Source: Xiphydria camelus
Taxonomy: Eukaryota > Arthropoda > Insecta > Hymenoptera > Xiphydriidae
DNA: 64,000 nt
Assembly: GCA_963678675.1 (NCBI GenBank)
Contig: OY783196.1
Location: 28,436,827 to 28,500,826, forward strand
Reading direction: 5' to 3'
Shown here: piece after piece, positions 34,701 to 47,100 of the stretch
How the letters are laid out: each line of letters begins with the position of its first letter
Numbering within the stretch: the first letter of the stretch is position 1
Translations under genes and position numbers: made by a program
The notes under the pieces: generated by a model
What the model saw: the letters and a program-made list of their open reading frames with translations, nothing else
What the model was told of the DNA's origin: nothing
Databases searched by the model: none

Positions 34701-37700
34701 ATTCGTCTGTGTCGCGATAACGGCGTATGGTCTGGTGTCGAGCCGCAATGCCTTCGTGAGTATTATATATTTTTGTACGGAGATACGATAATTCTGTAAG
34801 ACTTGTGTGATTTCTATTGCAGAAATCACATAGAAATTATCGTGATTATAATATTTCATTGAGGGTAATTTGTAACTTGTCTTCTATTGTGATACTAAGA
34901 AAATCCCACTCCGCGATGAAGTGTATGAATTAAATCAACCTATTCAAATCCAGTAAAGACTTGCCCCGCTCTTCACGCGCCTCTTCGTGGCCGTATACGT
35001 TGCGAGCACGAAGACGAAGATCGACACCATATAACAGGAGATCTGACTGCATTTCCCATCGATACTCGTTGCCAATTCAAATGCGAAATCGGGTATCAAC
35101 TTCGAGGCAGCAGAGTCCGAAACTGTCTGCCCCTCTCCAGATGGGACGGTTTGAAGGTGACGTGTAAACGTGAGTATTCGTACATCCCTGGCATTTAATA
35201 TATATGGCAAGAGTTCATTTCATCAACTCATTGATTGTCAGCAATAAAATGTCAGCCTCTGAGACGTGTGACTAATGGCGATATCACCCCGGAAGCCTGT
35301 ACCGGCGCGAAGAACCTGCCTTTCGCAACGAACTGCACAATTACGTGCAAAGAAGGTTTCGTTCTGCAAGGACCCGAAAATAGGTTTTGCGCCGGTAGAA
35401 GTGGAACTTGGACTCAACGACACAGTGTGAATAAGTGCGTGGGTAAGTTTCAACTTTATTTATATTATCTGTCTATTAATGATATATTTTTTTACTACGC
35501 ATATACTCTACAGATAATACGCCACCCGTCATAAAATGTCCCGCAAATATGACCGTGGAAACTCTGCCTGGAAAGAATTATACTTTCGTCAACTGGACGA
35601 TACCCGTGGCTACTGATAACGCGGATGCAGAGCCAACCGTCTGGAGTAAACCGCATATAGCTTTGCCATGGAAGATCGAAATAGGATCACATTTAGTGAC
35701 TTATAAAACTGAGGATGCCAGTAAAAATAAAGCCAAATGCAATTTCGTTGTCGAAGTTTTAGGTGAGTTTGAGGTTTATGAGAGACTGCATCCTTGCTTG
35801 AGGACAATAATCGCTGCTCTCTGCTAACTGATCAAAGCTCAACATTTCGTATAACGAACTGTTTTCTGCAACTCCAGATAAGGAACCACCGATGGTCGAG
35901 AATTGCGTGGATCCACCGGTGTTTCTATCCGAGAATAATACCGGTGCGGAAAATCTCACCTGGGATGAACCTGTGTTCGTTGATAATTCTGGTCTCGATG
36001 TTTGGATCAACAGAAGTCATCTCCCGGGACAAAATATGTTTCCCCTTGGACGCACAAGTGTAGTTTATAACGCTACAGATCGGTCCAACAATACGAGAAG
36101 TTGCACACTCAATATCACTGTTGAAGGTATTGACTAACAGTTTCACACAGCGTTCGAAAACTCGAAATTGCACGAGCTAAATGTTGCAGATATCTGCCAA
36201 GATTTTCCTACGCCTCTCAATGGTCGTGCTGAATGCTCGCCAATTGAATCATCGCGAGATGTGCAGTGCGTTATGACGTGCTCCGAAGGATACGCGTTCG
36301 CCTATGGTCCACCGAATGCCATTCAAGTTGACGAAAATTTGATTCTCACCTGTAGCTCCGATAATCATGCCTGGAATAGCAGTTACTTTCCGGATTGTTC
36401 CGGTTAGTTACAATTTCGTCGAACTAGTCACACTTGATTAACATTTACAGCAGTGAGATCGTAGGAATAACGACCGCAGGATAGCATCGAAGGAACGTGA
36501 AATCCTACGTCCTTATATCGTTTCAGTGACACAATTACCTACTGGCGTAACTCAGGATGGTAGCATCATTTTGGAAGGTGTAAATGACACGATTTGCGAC
36601 AACTCGACGACTCTCGAACAAGTGAGTGAATTAATGAAGAAAATATTTGTAAAATCATTCCACTCGATGCTAATTGCGACTCACATCAGCTCAGTAATCA
36701 AATCAATAATGACTTGGAGTCCAAACTGATCGACGTCTGTGAAAATGACATCGAATGCAGTCTTTCAAGATCCGTTATTAATTGCGAGGATGGATCTTCG
36801 GTAGACAAAAAAGTCGATGCAAATTTGATACGCAGACGGAAGAGATTCTTGCGGAAGCTTCATTATTATGAGAGTGAAACGGCAGCCAATGGCAGAATCA
36901 AAAGATTCTTAAAAGGAAGACGTGGTGTGACGAGTGACAAAGGCGACGGGAAGACCAAGAAGAAGAAAGATAAAATCGAGCTAAAGTTCAAAATTATCGG
37001 TAATGATCGATAATTAAAAATTTAACATAACGTTGTATTGATTTAGACTCACGAAGATCGCCCCTTTCCAGGTAAGATAATTGAGAACAATCGGAATAAT
37101 CCCGCACAGGGAATAGCCAAATTGCGAGAGAAAATCGAATCGATGACCAAGTCGGGACAGTTGGACCTACTGAATGATAAAACTAATCGGGAGATCGGAA
37201 GACTTGCTCTGAATTTGAAAGCGGTATTTAGAGAACCACAAGAGTTGTGCAACACAGGGAGCATCTTGAAGAAACACAAATGTGGTTGGTAAAAGTGATC
37301 AGAATACTTGAATGTGAATACTTCCTCAAAAAAAGACATACAAATTATATCTCTTTTGATCTTACAGTAAAGTGCCCATCTGGAACATTTCATAATTCGA
37401 CGAGAGCGCAGTGCCAATCTTGTCGTTTTGGATATTATCAAAATGCCAGTGGATCAACGGAATGTATAAAGTGCCCCGATGGCACTTCTACGAGGAAGAT
37501 GCACTCTAAATTCCTCGAGGATTGCATTCGTAAGTGTTTTGCTTTATTTGTATAATAGTCAGCATTATTACTATTATTCTGGAAGCATACATATATTCTT
37601 ATTATTCATCTAGCTACATGTCAACCTGGCTATTACTCTTATCGCAAACGTCACCAAAAACAACCTTTGGCACTCCAGCCTTGCGTTACTTGCGAAATTG

Positions 37701-40700
37701 GTTTCTATCAACCAAAATATGCGCAAGCCGAATGCCTACCATGTCCAGCAAACAGGACGACAAGTAGCCGAGGTTCCAAAAGTGAAGATGATTGTCTGGT
37801 AGCAAATGACGTCAGCGATTTTTGTCAAATCAATCCTTGTCTTCACAATGGAACCTGCGTAGGAGAAAAGGATGGGTTTAGCTGTGTGTGCTTGGAACAT
37901 TATGTGGGTAAGATTTCCAGTCTCATAAAGCCTCGTCATATGATAAATAGGCTTATTACTGTATGTCTATTAGATGTTCGCAAGCAATATATTGGCTCAT
38001 TTGGTTATTTCAGGCTCAAAATGCGAGAAATTGCAAGATCCGTGTAACTCATCGCCATGCTTAAATGAGGGCGAATGCAGCGTAAACACAAAGAGCGGCA
38101 ATGTGTTCAATTATACTTGTAATTGCAAAGCGGGCTATACGGGAAACAATTGTGAGGTAAGGAATATAATTAAAGTACGGTTTCTCAGGCTTGAACAACT
38201 AGAGGTATTGTAATATTTTACTCTGGAGCTTAATGTGGTTATTCATAATTTTGTTAGTTTTACGTGGACGAATGTTCTGTCAATCCTTGCCAGAATAACG
38301 GGACATGCATCAGCACTGAAAAGGACTTTACATGCATCTGCATGGATGGTTACGAAGGTAATAAATGCATTTGAACAATTCATCGACAAGCCCAATTTCT
38401 TACATAAAAGAAACACCTTTCTTTAGGCGAGTTTTGCGAAGTAGCATTGGATCACTGTGAATCCTCACCCTGTAGAGAAGGCTCGTCCTGTCGCAGCGTA
38501 AATGGAACTTGGCAATGTTCTTGTAAACCCGGTTTCTTGGGTCGTCATTGCGATTTATTACCTTGCGATTGGTTTCCTTGCCACGCTAATTCGATCTGCA
38601 TCAATATTGAAATGAAAAATACAACGAGGAAGAGTTACAGGTACTTCTTCCACTTACATTTTATTGATAACTGCCTCTGCGTATGTTTGTAGTGCGAAAT
38701 TAAATGTAAGCGACTAACTCATTAGGTGCGAATGCTCAGAAGGATACACCGGTGAAGATTGTAAAACAAAAATTGATCCTTGCGAGAGTACACCTTGCTT
38801 AAATGGCGGAAATTGTGCTAAGGGTGTGCTACCTCTCAATTATACATGCGAGTGTCCTGCACTGTTCGGTGGATTTCACTGTGAAATTGGTAAGAGTACA
38901 CTGGGATTTCAAGTTAAAGAGAGATAATTATTTTGTCAAATGTTATACTATAGAGTTATCACCAAATTATGTGATGCACTTCACCAAATCCGGAACTACC
39001 GATTACGTGTTGATGAAGGGTCCTAAAATGAACCTCACAGAAGTAAGGATCACATTCTGTAGTCAACATTATAATATTGGATATCTTGACAGTCTAATAT
39101 CATCAACGAACAAATATACTATCTGCAATTTTGCATTTTAGTTAACCGTTTGCCTGTGGTTACAATCAGTCGACACGTTCAACTACGGAACAGTTTTATC
39201 ATACGCGACTAAACATCATGACAACGCTTTCACTTTAACCGATTACAATGGGTAAGATTGCGTCTAAAATTAATCTTTCATTAGCTAGTCGGTATTCGTT
39301 TTCACGAAGTAATTTTTTACATCCCCCATTTGAGCAACGAATTATTAATATCCAATTGAAATCGCAAGATTCGTTTTATACGTCAATGGGGAACGAGTTG
39401 TCACCGACATCACGGCGAACGACGGTTATTGGCATTTTCTCTGCGTCACCTGGGCAAGTGAATACGGCGATTGGAGTGTATTCGTCGATGGCATTCTCCA
39501 GGACAATGGCACGTTATTGGCAAATGGAACGGCTATTGAAGGTGATTGAACTGGATTTTATAGAAGTCATATGAAATTTAAGAAACAATTTATCAAGATC
39601 GCTTACCTTGCCCTTCATCGTTCTGTAGGTAATGGTATTCTCGTTATTGGCCAAGAGCAGGATCGCGTGGGTGGAGGTTTCTCAGAATCTGAATCCCTCC
39701 TGGGTAAGCTGAGCCTGCTCGATATTTGGAACACACTCTTGGATGAAAAAGTTATGAAAAACATGACATCCTCCTGCGAACCAAAATATGGATCTTTATT
39801 CTCCTGGGCTCAAATCAGGGAACACATTCACGGTAGCATAGTAGTAAGTACTATTGCAACATTAGTGTTTAGTGTAATATATCATCCTGAATCTTAAACT
39901 CTAATACATTACTTCATCCATAGATTCTAGAGAGCCCTTTCTGTCGCGGATGCCCTCCACCTGTTGCGCCATTCAAAGGAAACATCAGCGTAAACGAAAA
40001 CACCTCAAAAGTGACATATTCATGCGAGACTGGGTATTTAGTGCAATTTGGTCGCAGCGAAGAGTTGACATTGACGAGACAGTGCTTAAAGCAGGGACAG
40101 TGGGAAGGCTATTATACACCGACATGCACGAGTACGTTAAACAAGTACTTTTGCGTATTTTTCATTGTCGTTTGCATTAAAGTAGTAAAAAATCTATTGA
40201 CCACGTCTATAATAATGTTTCTGCTACTATACATTCCAAGGAGTAAAGTGTGGCTTTCCCGGATATTTCCCAAGAGGTCAGCTGCACGGTAAGTCTTACT
40301 TATACGGCGACACGATTCATTATACGTGCAACGAGGGCTACGAACTTCAGGGGAATTCCCATCGGATTTGCAATGCGACGGGGAACTGGAGTGGAATGCA
40401 ACCAATATGCATAGGTAAGGCATATCATTCACGATTCAATACTGGATTCCATACAATTGAATTCCGACTTGTTCAAATTCAATAAGGATGAAAATTGAAT
40501 TAGGATTCAAGTCACACAGCATATAATTTATAGATACGAATTTTTTTATTAGGCGTCACTTGTAAAAATCTGCTAGCTCCAGAGGACGGCGATATCGAAT
40601 ACATTTTTGACGAACACGAAAGAGAGGACACGACAATTTTACAGGTCGGTCAGCAACTGGAGTACAAGTGCGATCCAGGTTTTCGCTTGGTAGGAGAGAA

Positions 40701-42737
40701 GCTTTTAACTTGTCTAGAATCAGGCAAGTGGGATCACAGCGCACCGACGTGCGTTTCTTTCGGATGCCCACCCCCGAAATCGTGAGTCGGATTGAATATA
40801 TTGAACAGAAAGAAGAACGCGTTAGTCCTCACGATTCAGACATAATCTGTAGCCTAATTCGAACAGGATAGCGCACGGCTACATTGCATCCAATATTTCA
40901 TCGAGCGCCGACAAACTTAACAGAACATCGACCTCATCGGAATTTGAAACCAGCTTATACAGCGATTCGCTGGAAAACAGTTATTTCTACGGAGATATCG
41001 TAGGATTCTCTTGTCATCCTGGTTATAAATTCCAAGGGAATCACAATTTACTGGCAGAATTTAGATTGCAATGTTCCACCAGTGGTACTTGGACGGGTTT
41101 CGTGCCCGATTGCGTTTCGTTGCAGTGCTCTTGGCCGACACCAGTTAAAAATGCAAACATATTTGTAACGTATAAAAATGGCAGCATGGCAAAAATACTA
41201 CCTTTGATGGAGGTTCAAAATATATCGTCTCAAAATGGAGCAACATCTCTGAATACTTCTGATTTCAAAGCGGGAGACATGATTCTGAAGTCCTCCCAGA
41301 AGGAAGGATCAGACAATACATCCACTTTGTTGAAAACCAAAGAGTTAACGGAAAGCAATGTTTTTCTAAGAAAACAGAACACAATGCGTTTTAATCTTGG
41401 AACGCAGATCTCAATCGTTTGCGAAACGGGCTATGAATTAATCGGCCAAAAGAACAGAGTCTGTCTGGATAACGAAAGTTGGTCGAACGAAGACGCGTAC
41501 TGCCGACCGCGCAAATGTCCCGTCCAGGTTCATCCTGTAATCGGTTGGTTGAATGAGCGGACAAGTGAAATAACGTTTGTAGAAGGAACAGAAAAGCCTG
41601 CGATCGAAGAAGGGCATTGGAAGGACCCCAAAAAAGTGAGTGGTAAGCTTCGGCATCTCCGCTTTAAAATCGAGGGAAACGAGGTAGGTGATAAATCAGT
41701 CTTCGAATGTCGAAACAATACGAACATAGATCCAAAGAGCTCAAATTTCACGAGCAGTCCTAAGAACTTGACCTGGACGTGTCATGAAACCGGCAAATGG
41801 AAGCTATCAAACGTAAAAGTAAATGAAATGGCATTGAATAAGTTCCTGGGTGAAAAAAAGGAAGGCATTTGCAAGGAGACGACTTGCAACCCACCAAAAG
41901 TAAGTGTATAAATAGTTACAATTTAAGATTCATCTCACGGAATAATTAAACCTTTTCGTTTGATTATTCTCTGCAGGCTCCGATAAATGGATATATCGTT
42001 AATGATAGTAGTACCGCTAATGACAGTAAGAGTCTAGAAAGTGGCGATAGTGTAAAATTTAAATGCAGACAAGGATACGTGCTTCGAGGTGACGAGAAGT
42101 CTACTTGTTTCACGAACGGCACGTGGTCTACTGTTCCAATGTGCGAGCGTAAGTTTTCCTTCGTATCTTTAAAACTGAGCTTATAATACCTATTGATAGC
42201 ACCGATTAATTACTCTCATAATTTTGGCCATTATAGCGGTAACTTGTGGAAATCCGCCGGTACCGCCGAACGCAGAATTGGAAGACACGAGTGCAGAAGC
42301 GAGTGGCTACGTTTTCGGTAACATGGTTTCGTACTCTTGTACATCAGGATATAAAATATTCGGAAAGCCGAACGTGCGATGTTTGGCAAGCGGAAAGTGG
42401 TCCAGGATGTACGGAAAATGTATAAGTAAGTGGGCGAATACAAGTTCCAAAACTTGAGAATTACTCGTGAATTTAATTATTTATAATTTATGTTCAAAAC
42501 TTCATAGTCTGCAGGGTCTGCAGATTCTTAAGATCTTACATCACCTCGCTACATGCATTCTCTATTGCAGAAATATCTTGCGACAAGCCAAGCATACCTG
42601 CAGGAGTTGTGATAGAGGGACGGTCATACTTATATCAGGACAAATTGGCTTATATTTGTCCGAATGGCAGTCGGAAAGGATCGATTACATGTCGAAGCAA
42701 CGGCAAATGGAGCGAATTACCTAACTGTGATACTTAA
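31745..42737 (+). CDS. SVEP1: Large secreted VWA-sushi-HYR-EGF-pentraxin protein (SVEP1-like)
   Basis: About 31 exons over 11 kb encode roughly 2,330 residues. The order is as follows. Signal peptide (about 31745-31825). VWA domain with an intact MIDAS ([10 protein letters not shown], 32149-32941). Cys-rich EGF-like segments (33026-33494). Three sushi modules (34573-35441). Two HYR domains (35514-36125). A partial sushi-like exon (36189-36402). A basic linker with dibasic sites (36691-37268). Ephrin-receptor-like Cys repeats (37367-37800). Five EGF modules (to 38889). A pentraxin/laminin-G-like domain (38954-39844). At least seven further sushi modules to the stop at 42735-42737. This order is that of vertebrate SVEP1, a secreted matrix protein that binds integrin alpha-9/beta-1 and acts in cell adhesion and lymphatic development. 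No membrane anchor is seen. Exon 40869-41899 is unusually long. Several internal exon ends are approximate. Confidence 0.88.
32149..32941 (+). other. VWA domain of the SVEP1-like protein (two exons)
   Basis: Exons 32149-32436 and 32686-32941 encode one von Willebrand A domain of about 180 residues. The metal-ion adhesion site is complete: DASAS, a threonine in the [10 protein letters not shown] loop, and an aspartate in [13 protein letters not shown] divalent-metal-dependent ligand site is therefore expected. This exon pair alone would support an integrin-like adhesive role. Confidence 0.85.
38954..39844 (+). other. Pentraxin/LamG-like domain of the SVEP1-like protein
   Basis: Exons of about 38954-39042, 39142-39250, 39336-39541 and 39629-39844 form one concanavalin-like domain. 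It begins [20 protein letters not shown], runs through [29 protein letters not shown] and [16 protein letters not shown], and ends [11 protein letters not shown]. These are hallmark pentraxin-fold segments. It splits the EGF block from the C-terminal sushi block, as in SVEP1. Confidence 0.75.
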
Positions 42738-43230
42738 TGTTGACAATAAAGATAAATCTTTGCAAATTTTTCCTGCTTTTTCTTGTCCACTACTTCCAAG
42801 GCTTTAAATTTACCAAGGATTTTTGGCGTAAATGCTAGAGTCAAGCGTAGATTGAATTTTCATTCTTTCAAAGAAAACCTATAATAATGTAATATATAAC
42901 TTTATATTTCATTTTAGCCATACGAAGTATCTTGCCGTGTACGTAACGTGAGGCGCAATGTAAATGAAAATAAACTTCCAACTTTTTTTACTTCCACATC
43001 CATGTGTATGTTGTCAGATGTAGTTTGTGTTTATAAGTTAGGCCGACTCCTGCCCCAGACGCTCCTGGGGTCGCCCCCCGCGAATGTCGAGCGGGCCGTC
43101 ACATAAGCTCGTAACCGAGCGCAATTCGCGCGGAGTATTGCGTATTCAAAAGGCTAAGATTATAAGCAACAGACAGTGCAACATAGGTATTATGTCGTGT
43201 TTTGTTGATGATTTTAGCATATAAAATGCT
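42738..43230. promoter_or_regulatory. Spacer and likely promoter of the C6orf120 homologue
   Basis: This stretch is AT-rich except for a sharp GC-rich island at about 43043-43137. The island holds a short hairpin (CCCCAG at 43053-43058 with CTGGGG at 43065-43070) and CpG-rich sequence (GCGCAATTCGCGCGGAG). It lies about 100 bp upstream of the C6orf120 start, so a promoter/5' UTR role is the simplest reading. No coding frame is seen. Confidence 0.45.
42745..42750 (+). promoter_or_regulatory. Poly(A) signal of the SVEP1-like gene
   Basis: AATAAA begins only eight bases after the SVEP1-like stop codon. If used, it gives a very short 3' UTR. Another AATAAA-like hexamer lies near 42970 and may be an alternative. 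Confidence 0.5.
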
Positions 43231-44167
43231 ATGAAGCAATTACTTGCGTTTGTAGTTTTGGTAAGCCTCCAAATATTCATACAATTTTCTCATATTTCTA
43301 CCTTGCCTATGTGGCGTAACCTCGAAATTCATAAGATTATTGCGTCGAATATCAGAAAGAAATTCTTTTATTTCTAATATTTAATAAGGCTAAGAATTGA
43401 TATGAATGAATGAAATGAAATATCATCGTTTCACTACCTAGATAAAAGTGGCGCATGTAATAGCAATCGAGGAGCAGCTATTACACCATGTAGGTGATGA
43501 TGTTCCAGGTGGTTCTTACAAATACTACAGCTTAATGTACGATGGTCTTATTAAGATAAGTTTGTCATCCATGTAAGTATAAAGCGACTTAAAATACCTA
43601 CGTTTTTAACTGAAAGAGTCCAGTCACTTTGAACTTAAATAAAAATGGCATTTTATAAGATCTGGTGATGCAGATTTGTACGTATCACAAACTACGACTA
43701 AACCAACATATGAGCCAGATCGCTATTGTCTTCAATCGACAACGTGTGGAGAAGATATCGTCTATATACCACAGAGGTAAATCTCTAAAATACATTTTTG
43801 TTTCCACATTGGTGCTGTATTTTATCCAAAAGAATGTTTATGAACATTTATATCATTCTTAGCTTTAAGAGGCCTGTTGGTATAGGCGTTTATGGGCATC
43901 CGTCTCACCAATTAAGCAGATACATACTCTTAGTCCATTATATCGATCTGCCTGAAGATACTGCGGAGAGTCAATATCCTCTGGACAATTTTCAGGAAAA
44001 TCGCGAAACAAAGGTAGTTTATAAGTAAATTGTTCAGGGAAAAGATCTTGGGTAGTTTAAAATAAAAACTTGTAGAATATGCGCTTCACAGAAAGAGGAT
44101 TCATCATTCACAATCGCTCTTCTATGGTCTCTGATTGATTTGCTGTTTCAAGCACTGTTTTTATGAC
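43231..44167 (+). CDS. C6orf120: C6orf120 / UPF0669 family secreted protein
   Basis: Five exons sum to 167 residues: 43231-43260, 43442-43572, 43660-43776, 43863-44013 and 44093-44167 (stop TGA). A short hydrophobic leader (MKQLLAFVVL, continuing IKVAHVIA) fits a signal peptide. Family hallmarks follow: GSYKYYSLMYDG, SGDADLYVSQTT, CLQSTTCGED and SFKRPVGIGVYGHPSH. The hydrophobic C-terminus (FTIALLWSLIDLLFQALFL) matches the vertebrate tail and may be a membrane-insertion or GPI-type segment. The vertebrate protein is an N-glycosylated ER/secreted protein linked to apoptosis in liver; the molecular function is unclear. The stop lies only 27 bp before the XPF start and in the same exon, so this gene and XPF may share a transcript. 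Confidence 0.9.
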
Positions 44168-44194
44168 ACCAAAAGATTCTAGGAACAGAAGTCA

Positions 44195-47100
44195 ATGATG
44201 CTAGAGTACGAGAATCAAATGTTTTTAGAGGCACTTCAAGAGGATGGCCTGGTTATTACGGCTAAGTACGTTCTCCTTAATGTTTCCGTAAAGCCAAATT
44301 ATTAGCATCACTCGATTCGTTTACTTAATAATCTATTAATCGTTACATTGCACAGGGGATTGGGCTTGGAGACAGTTTTTGCTAGCATATTGAAAGTCTA
44401 CTTAGATCCTGGAAATCTCGTTCTAGTCTTGGGTACCACTGATCATGACGAGCAATATTTTATCGACACTCTGCAGAGTCAGGGCGTCAAACATTTACCG
44501 CGAGTTGTAACGTCGCAGTTTCCTTCCAATGAAAGGTTCGTTCTCGTATCCGGAATATGTGTGACAAAAGTGTATAAATTTCCGTTATAAATGTGTATCA
44601 ATGACCATTGCAGAGAACTGATGTATCTAGAAGGTGGTGTATTGTTCATATCAGGTAGAATTTTAGTAGTGGATCTACTGAAGAATCGTGTTCCATTGCA
44701 TTTAGTTAGTGGCATCCTCTTGTACAGAGCACACAACATACTAAATTCTTGCCAAGAAGCGTTTGCGCTTCGTCTTTATAGGCAAAATAATAAGGTATGC
44801 GCAGTACTTGTAGATTCCCTTAGATATTGTGAATGTGAACGAATAATTCGTTGTAAAAATCCTGCCTTTTGTTATTTTTCAGTAAAATGCATTAGTGATG
44901 CGTGTACAATTTTTTGCAGACTGGATTTATCAAAGCATTCACCAACTCAGCCTTAGCGTTTACCGTTGGCTTTGCACAAGTTGAGCGCGTGATGAAAACC
45001 TTATTCGTCAAAAAATTATACCTGTGGCCACGGTTTCATGCTATAGTCAATAGTAGTTTATCCAAATGCAAGGTATGCCTGATATTTTCAGCTATTTAAT
45101 GCTCTTGTCACGAACAATTTCAATTTTCAGCCGGAAGTCATAGAACTGCACGTAAAACTGACGCCAAAAATGTTAAAGATTCAAACTTCTTTGCTCGATA
45201 TAATGAATTTCATGGTGAAAGAGTTAAAACGTATCAACAAATACGTATGTACAATTACGCTCAACATATGTTATATTCGCCTAAAGTACGTGTGATAATT
45301 TATGAAATAATTATTTACAGGTAGATTTAGACGAACTGACAGTCGAGAATGCAATAGCTAAAAAATTCCATAAACAACTGCAACTGCAGTTGGATCCAAT
45401 TTGGAATCAACTTAGTTTTAAAACGAAACAATTAATCGCTGACATCAAAACATTACGATCTCTTCTCATGTGAGTATTTTTAAGAACGGATGAGAACAAC
45501 GTAACTAGAATGAAACAATATTCTCACTAGACATGATTTTTTCATGGTAAAGTTGACCACTTTTAATTAAAGTGCAATTGCAGGTGTTTAGCTCATGAAG
45601 ATTGCGTATCATTCTATGCTATGTTGAATCGTCTACGAACTAAGGAGTATGCTATAAATAGTAGCGGATGGTTGTTATTGGATTCGGTTGATAACATGGT
45701 TACGTGTGCGAAGGCAAGGATTTACAATGAAAAAAATGGTATTTTTACTTATAAAATGACTAGAGAAAGTTCATGAATGTTACATGTCAATGAGTGTACA
45801 TTACAGGAAGTGAATCGTGTGCATTTTAGACACGCGATAACATCTTCAAAATATTATCATGTATCAAAATATGTCACCTTTTCATAGACAATACTTCAAA
45901 TTACTTTTCTATGCATAGAAATAAAACCAGAACCCAGCCCAAAATGGACTGCTCTCACAGAAATATTAAAAGAAATCCAAAGTGAATCTCGCAAAGAAAC
46001 CGATGATACCGAGAAGTTGCGAAAAGTATTGATCCTAACGCAGGATCGCGGTACATGCAACCAAATAAAAAGCTATTTAACAATGGGTGCTACAGAATAC
46101 CTGATATGTAAGGCACTTATCAAACTTCAGCCGAATAAGTCGATTAAAGAAAGGTAATTAGTTTGATGGATGTTATGCTATTATAGTTGTATTTAAATAT
46201 ATTGCAAGTTGAATATATAATTCATTATATACCTATATACAAATACATGTCATCGGTTCAGTGGACAAAAAGAGAAACCGCGAGAATCAACGGAAGTGAC
46301 GGATGATGAGGCCAATGAAGACAAAGACAGTTACGTTCTAACTTTATCCCAAAAACCGGTTTCGCAAAATCAATCCGAATCAACTTCTGATGAAGGAAGT
46401 ACTTCAAATTACTTCGAGGAGTGTTCTCAGGTAATTTGCCTTCGCTCGAAACCTGTGTGGTTGTAAAATGAAAATAAAAAGCTAAAGATTTTGTAAAATA
46501 GTGGAAAACTATAGGAACTAGTTTAACTACAGAATATATGGCTAACAACAGAAAATGATTTTTTTTTAACAGTTGGCTGATTTAGATACTACGACCCTGG
46601 CCGCGGATGCACCCTTACTTATTATTCAATCATTAAAGAAAAATGGAGATCCAATGGCGGTGCAACGTACTTTATTAGAAAATATGCCTCGTTACGTGAT
46701 TATGTATACAGCTGATATATCCACCGTACGACAACTTGAGGTATAAAAATAAGTACGCTCTAACATGCTCTGTGATTCGTGAGAATGATTGCAGAGTAAC
46801 AAATTTCACTTATCGAATTGCGATACATTTCAGTTCAACACTTCTGATACTTCTTTCACAGGTTTATCAGAATAACAACCCGTCAATTCATCTACGGATA
46901 TTCTTTTTAATATTCGGTGGTTCCATCGAAGAACAGGGATATCTCACCTCCCTCCGTAGAGAGAAAGAGGCCTTTGAAAAATTGATCAACGCCAAGACTG
47001 TAAATTGATATAGTATAGAAGTGGCGGAAAGCTCAATTCAACTTGTACAATTATAATTCCTTGTATTTTAGACAATGGTCATACCCGAAGACCAAGATGG

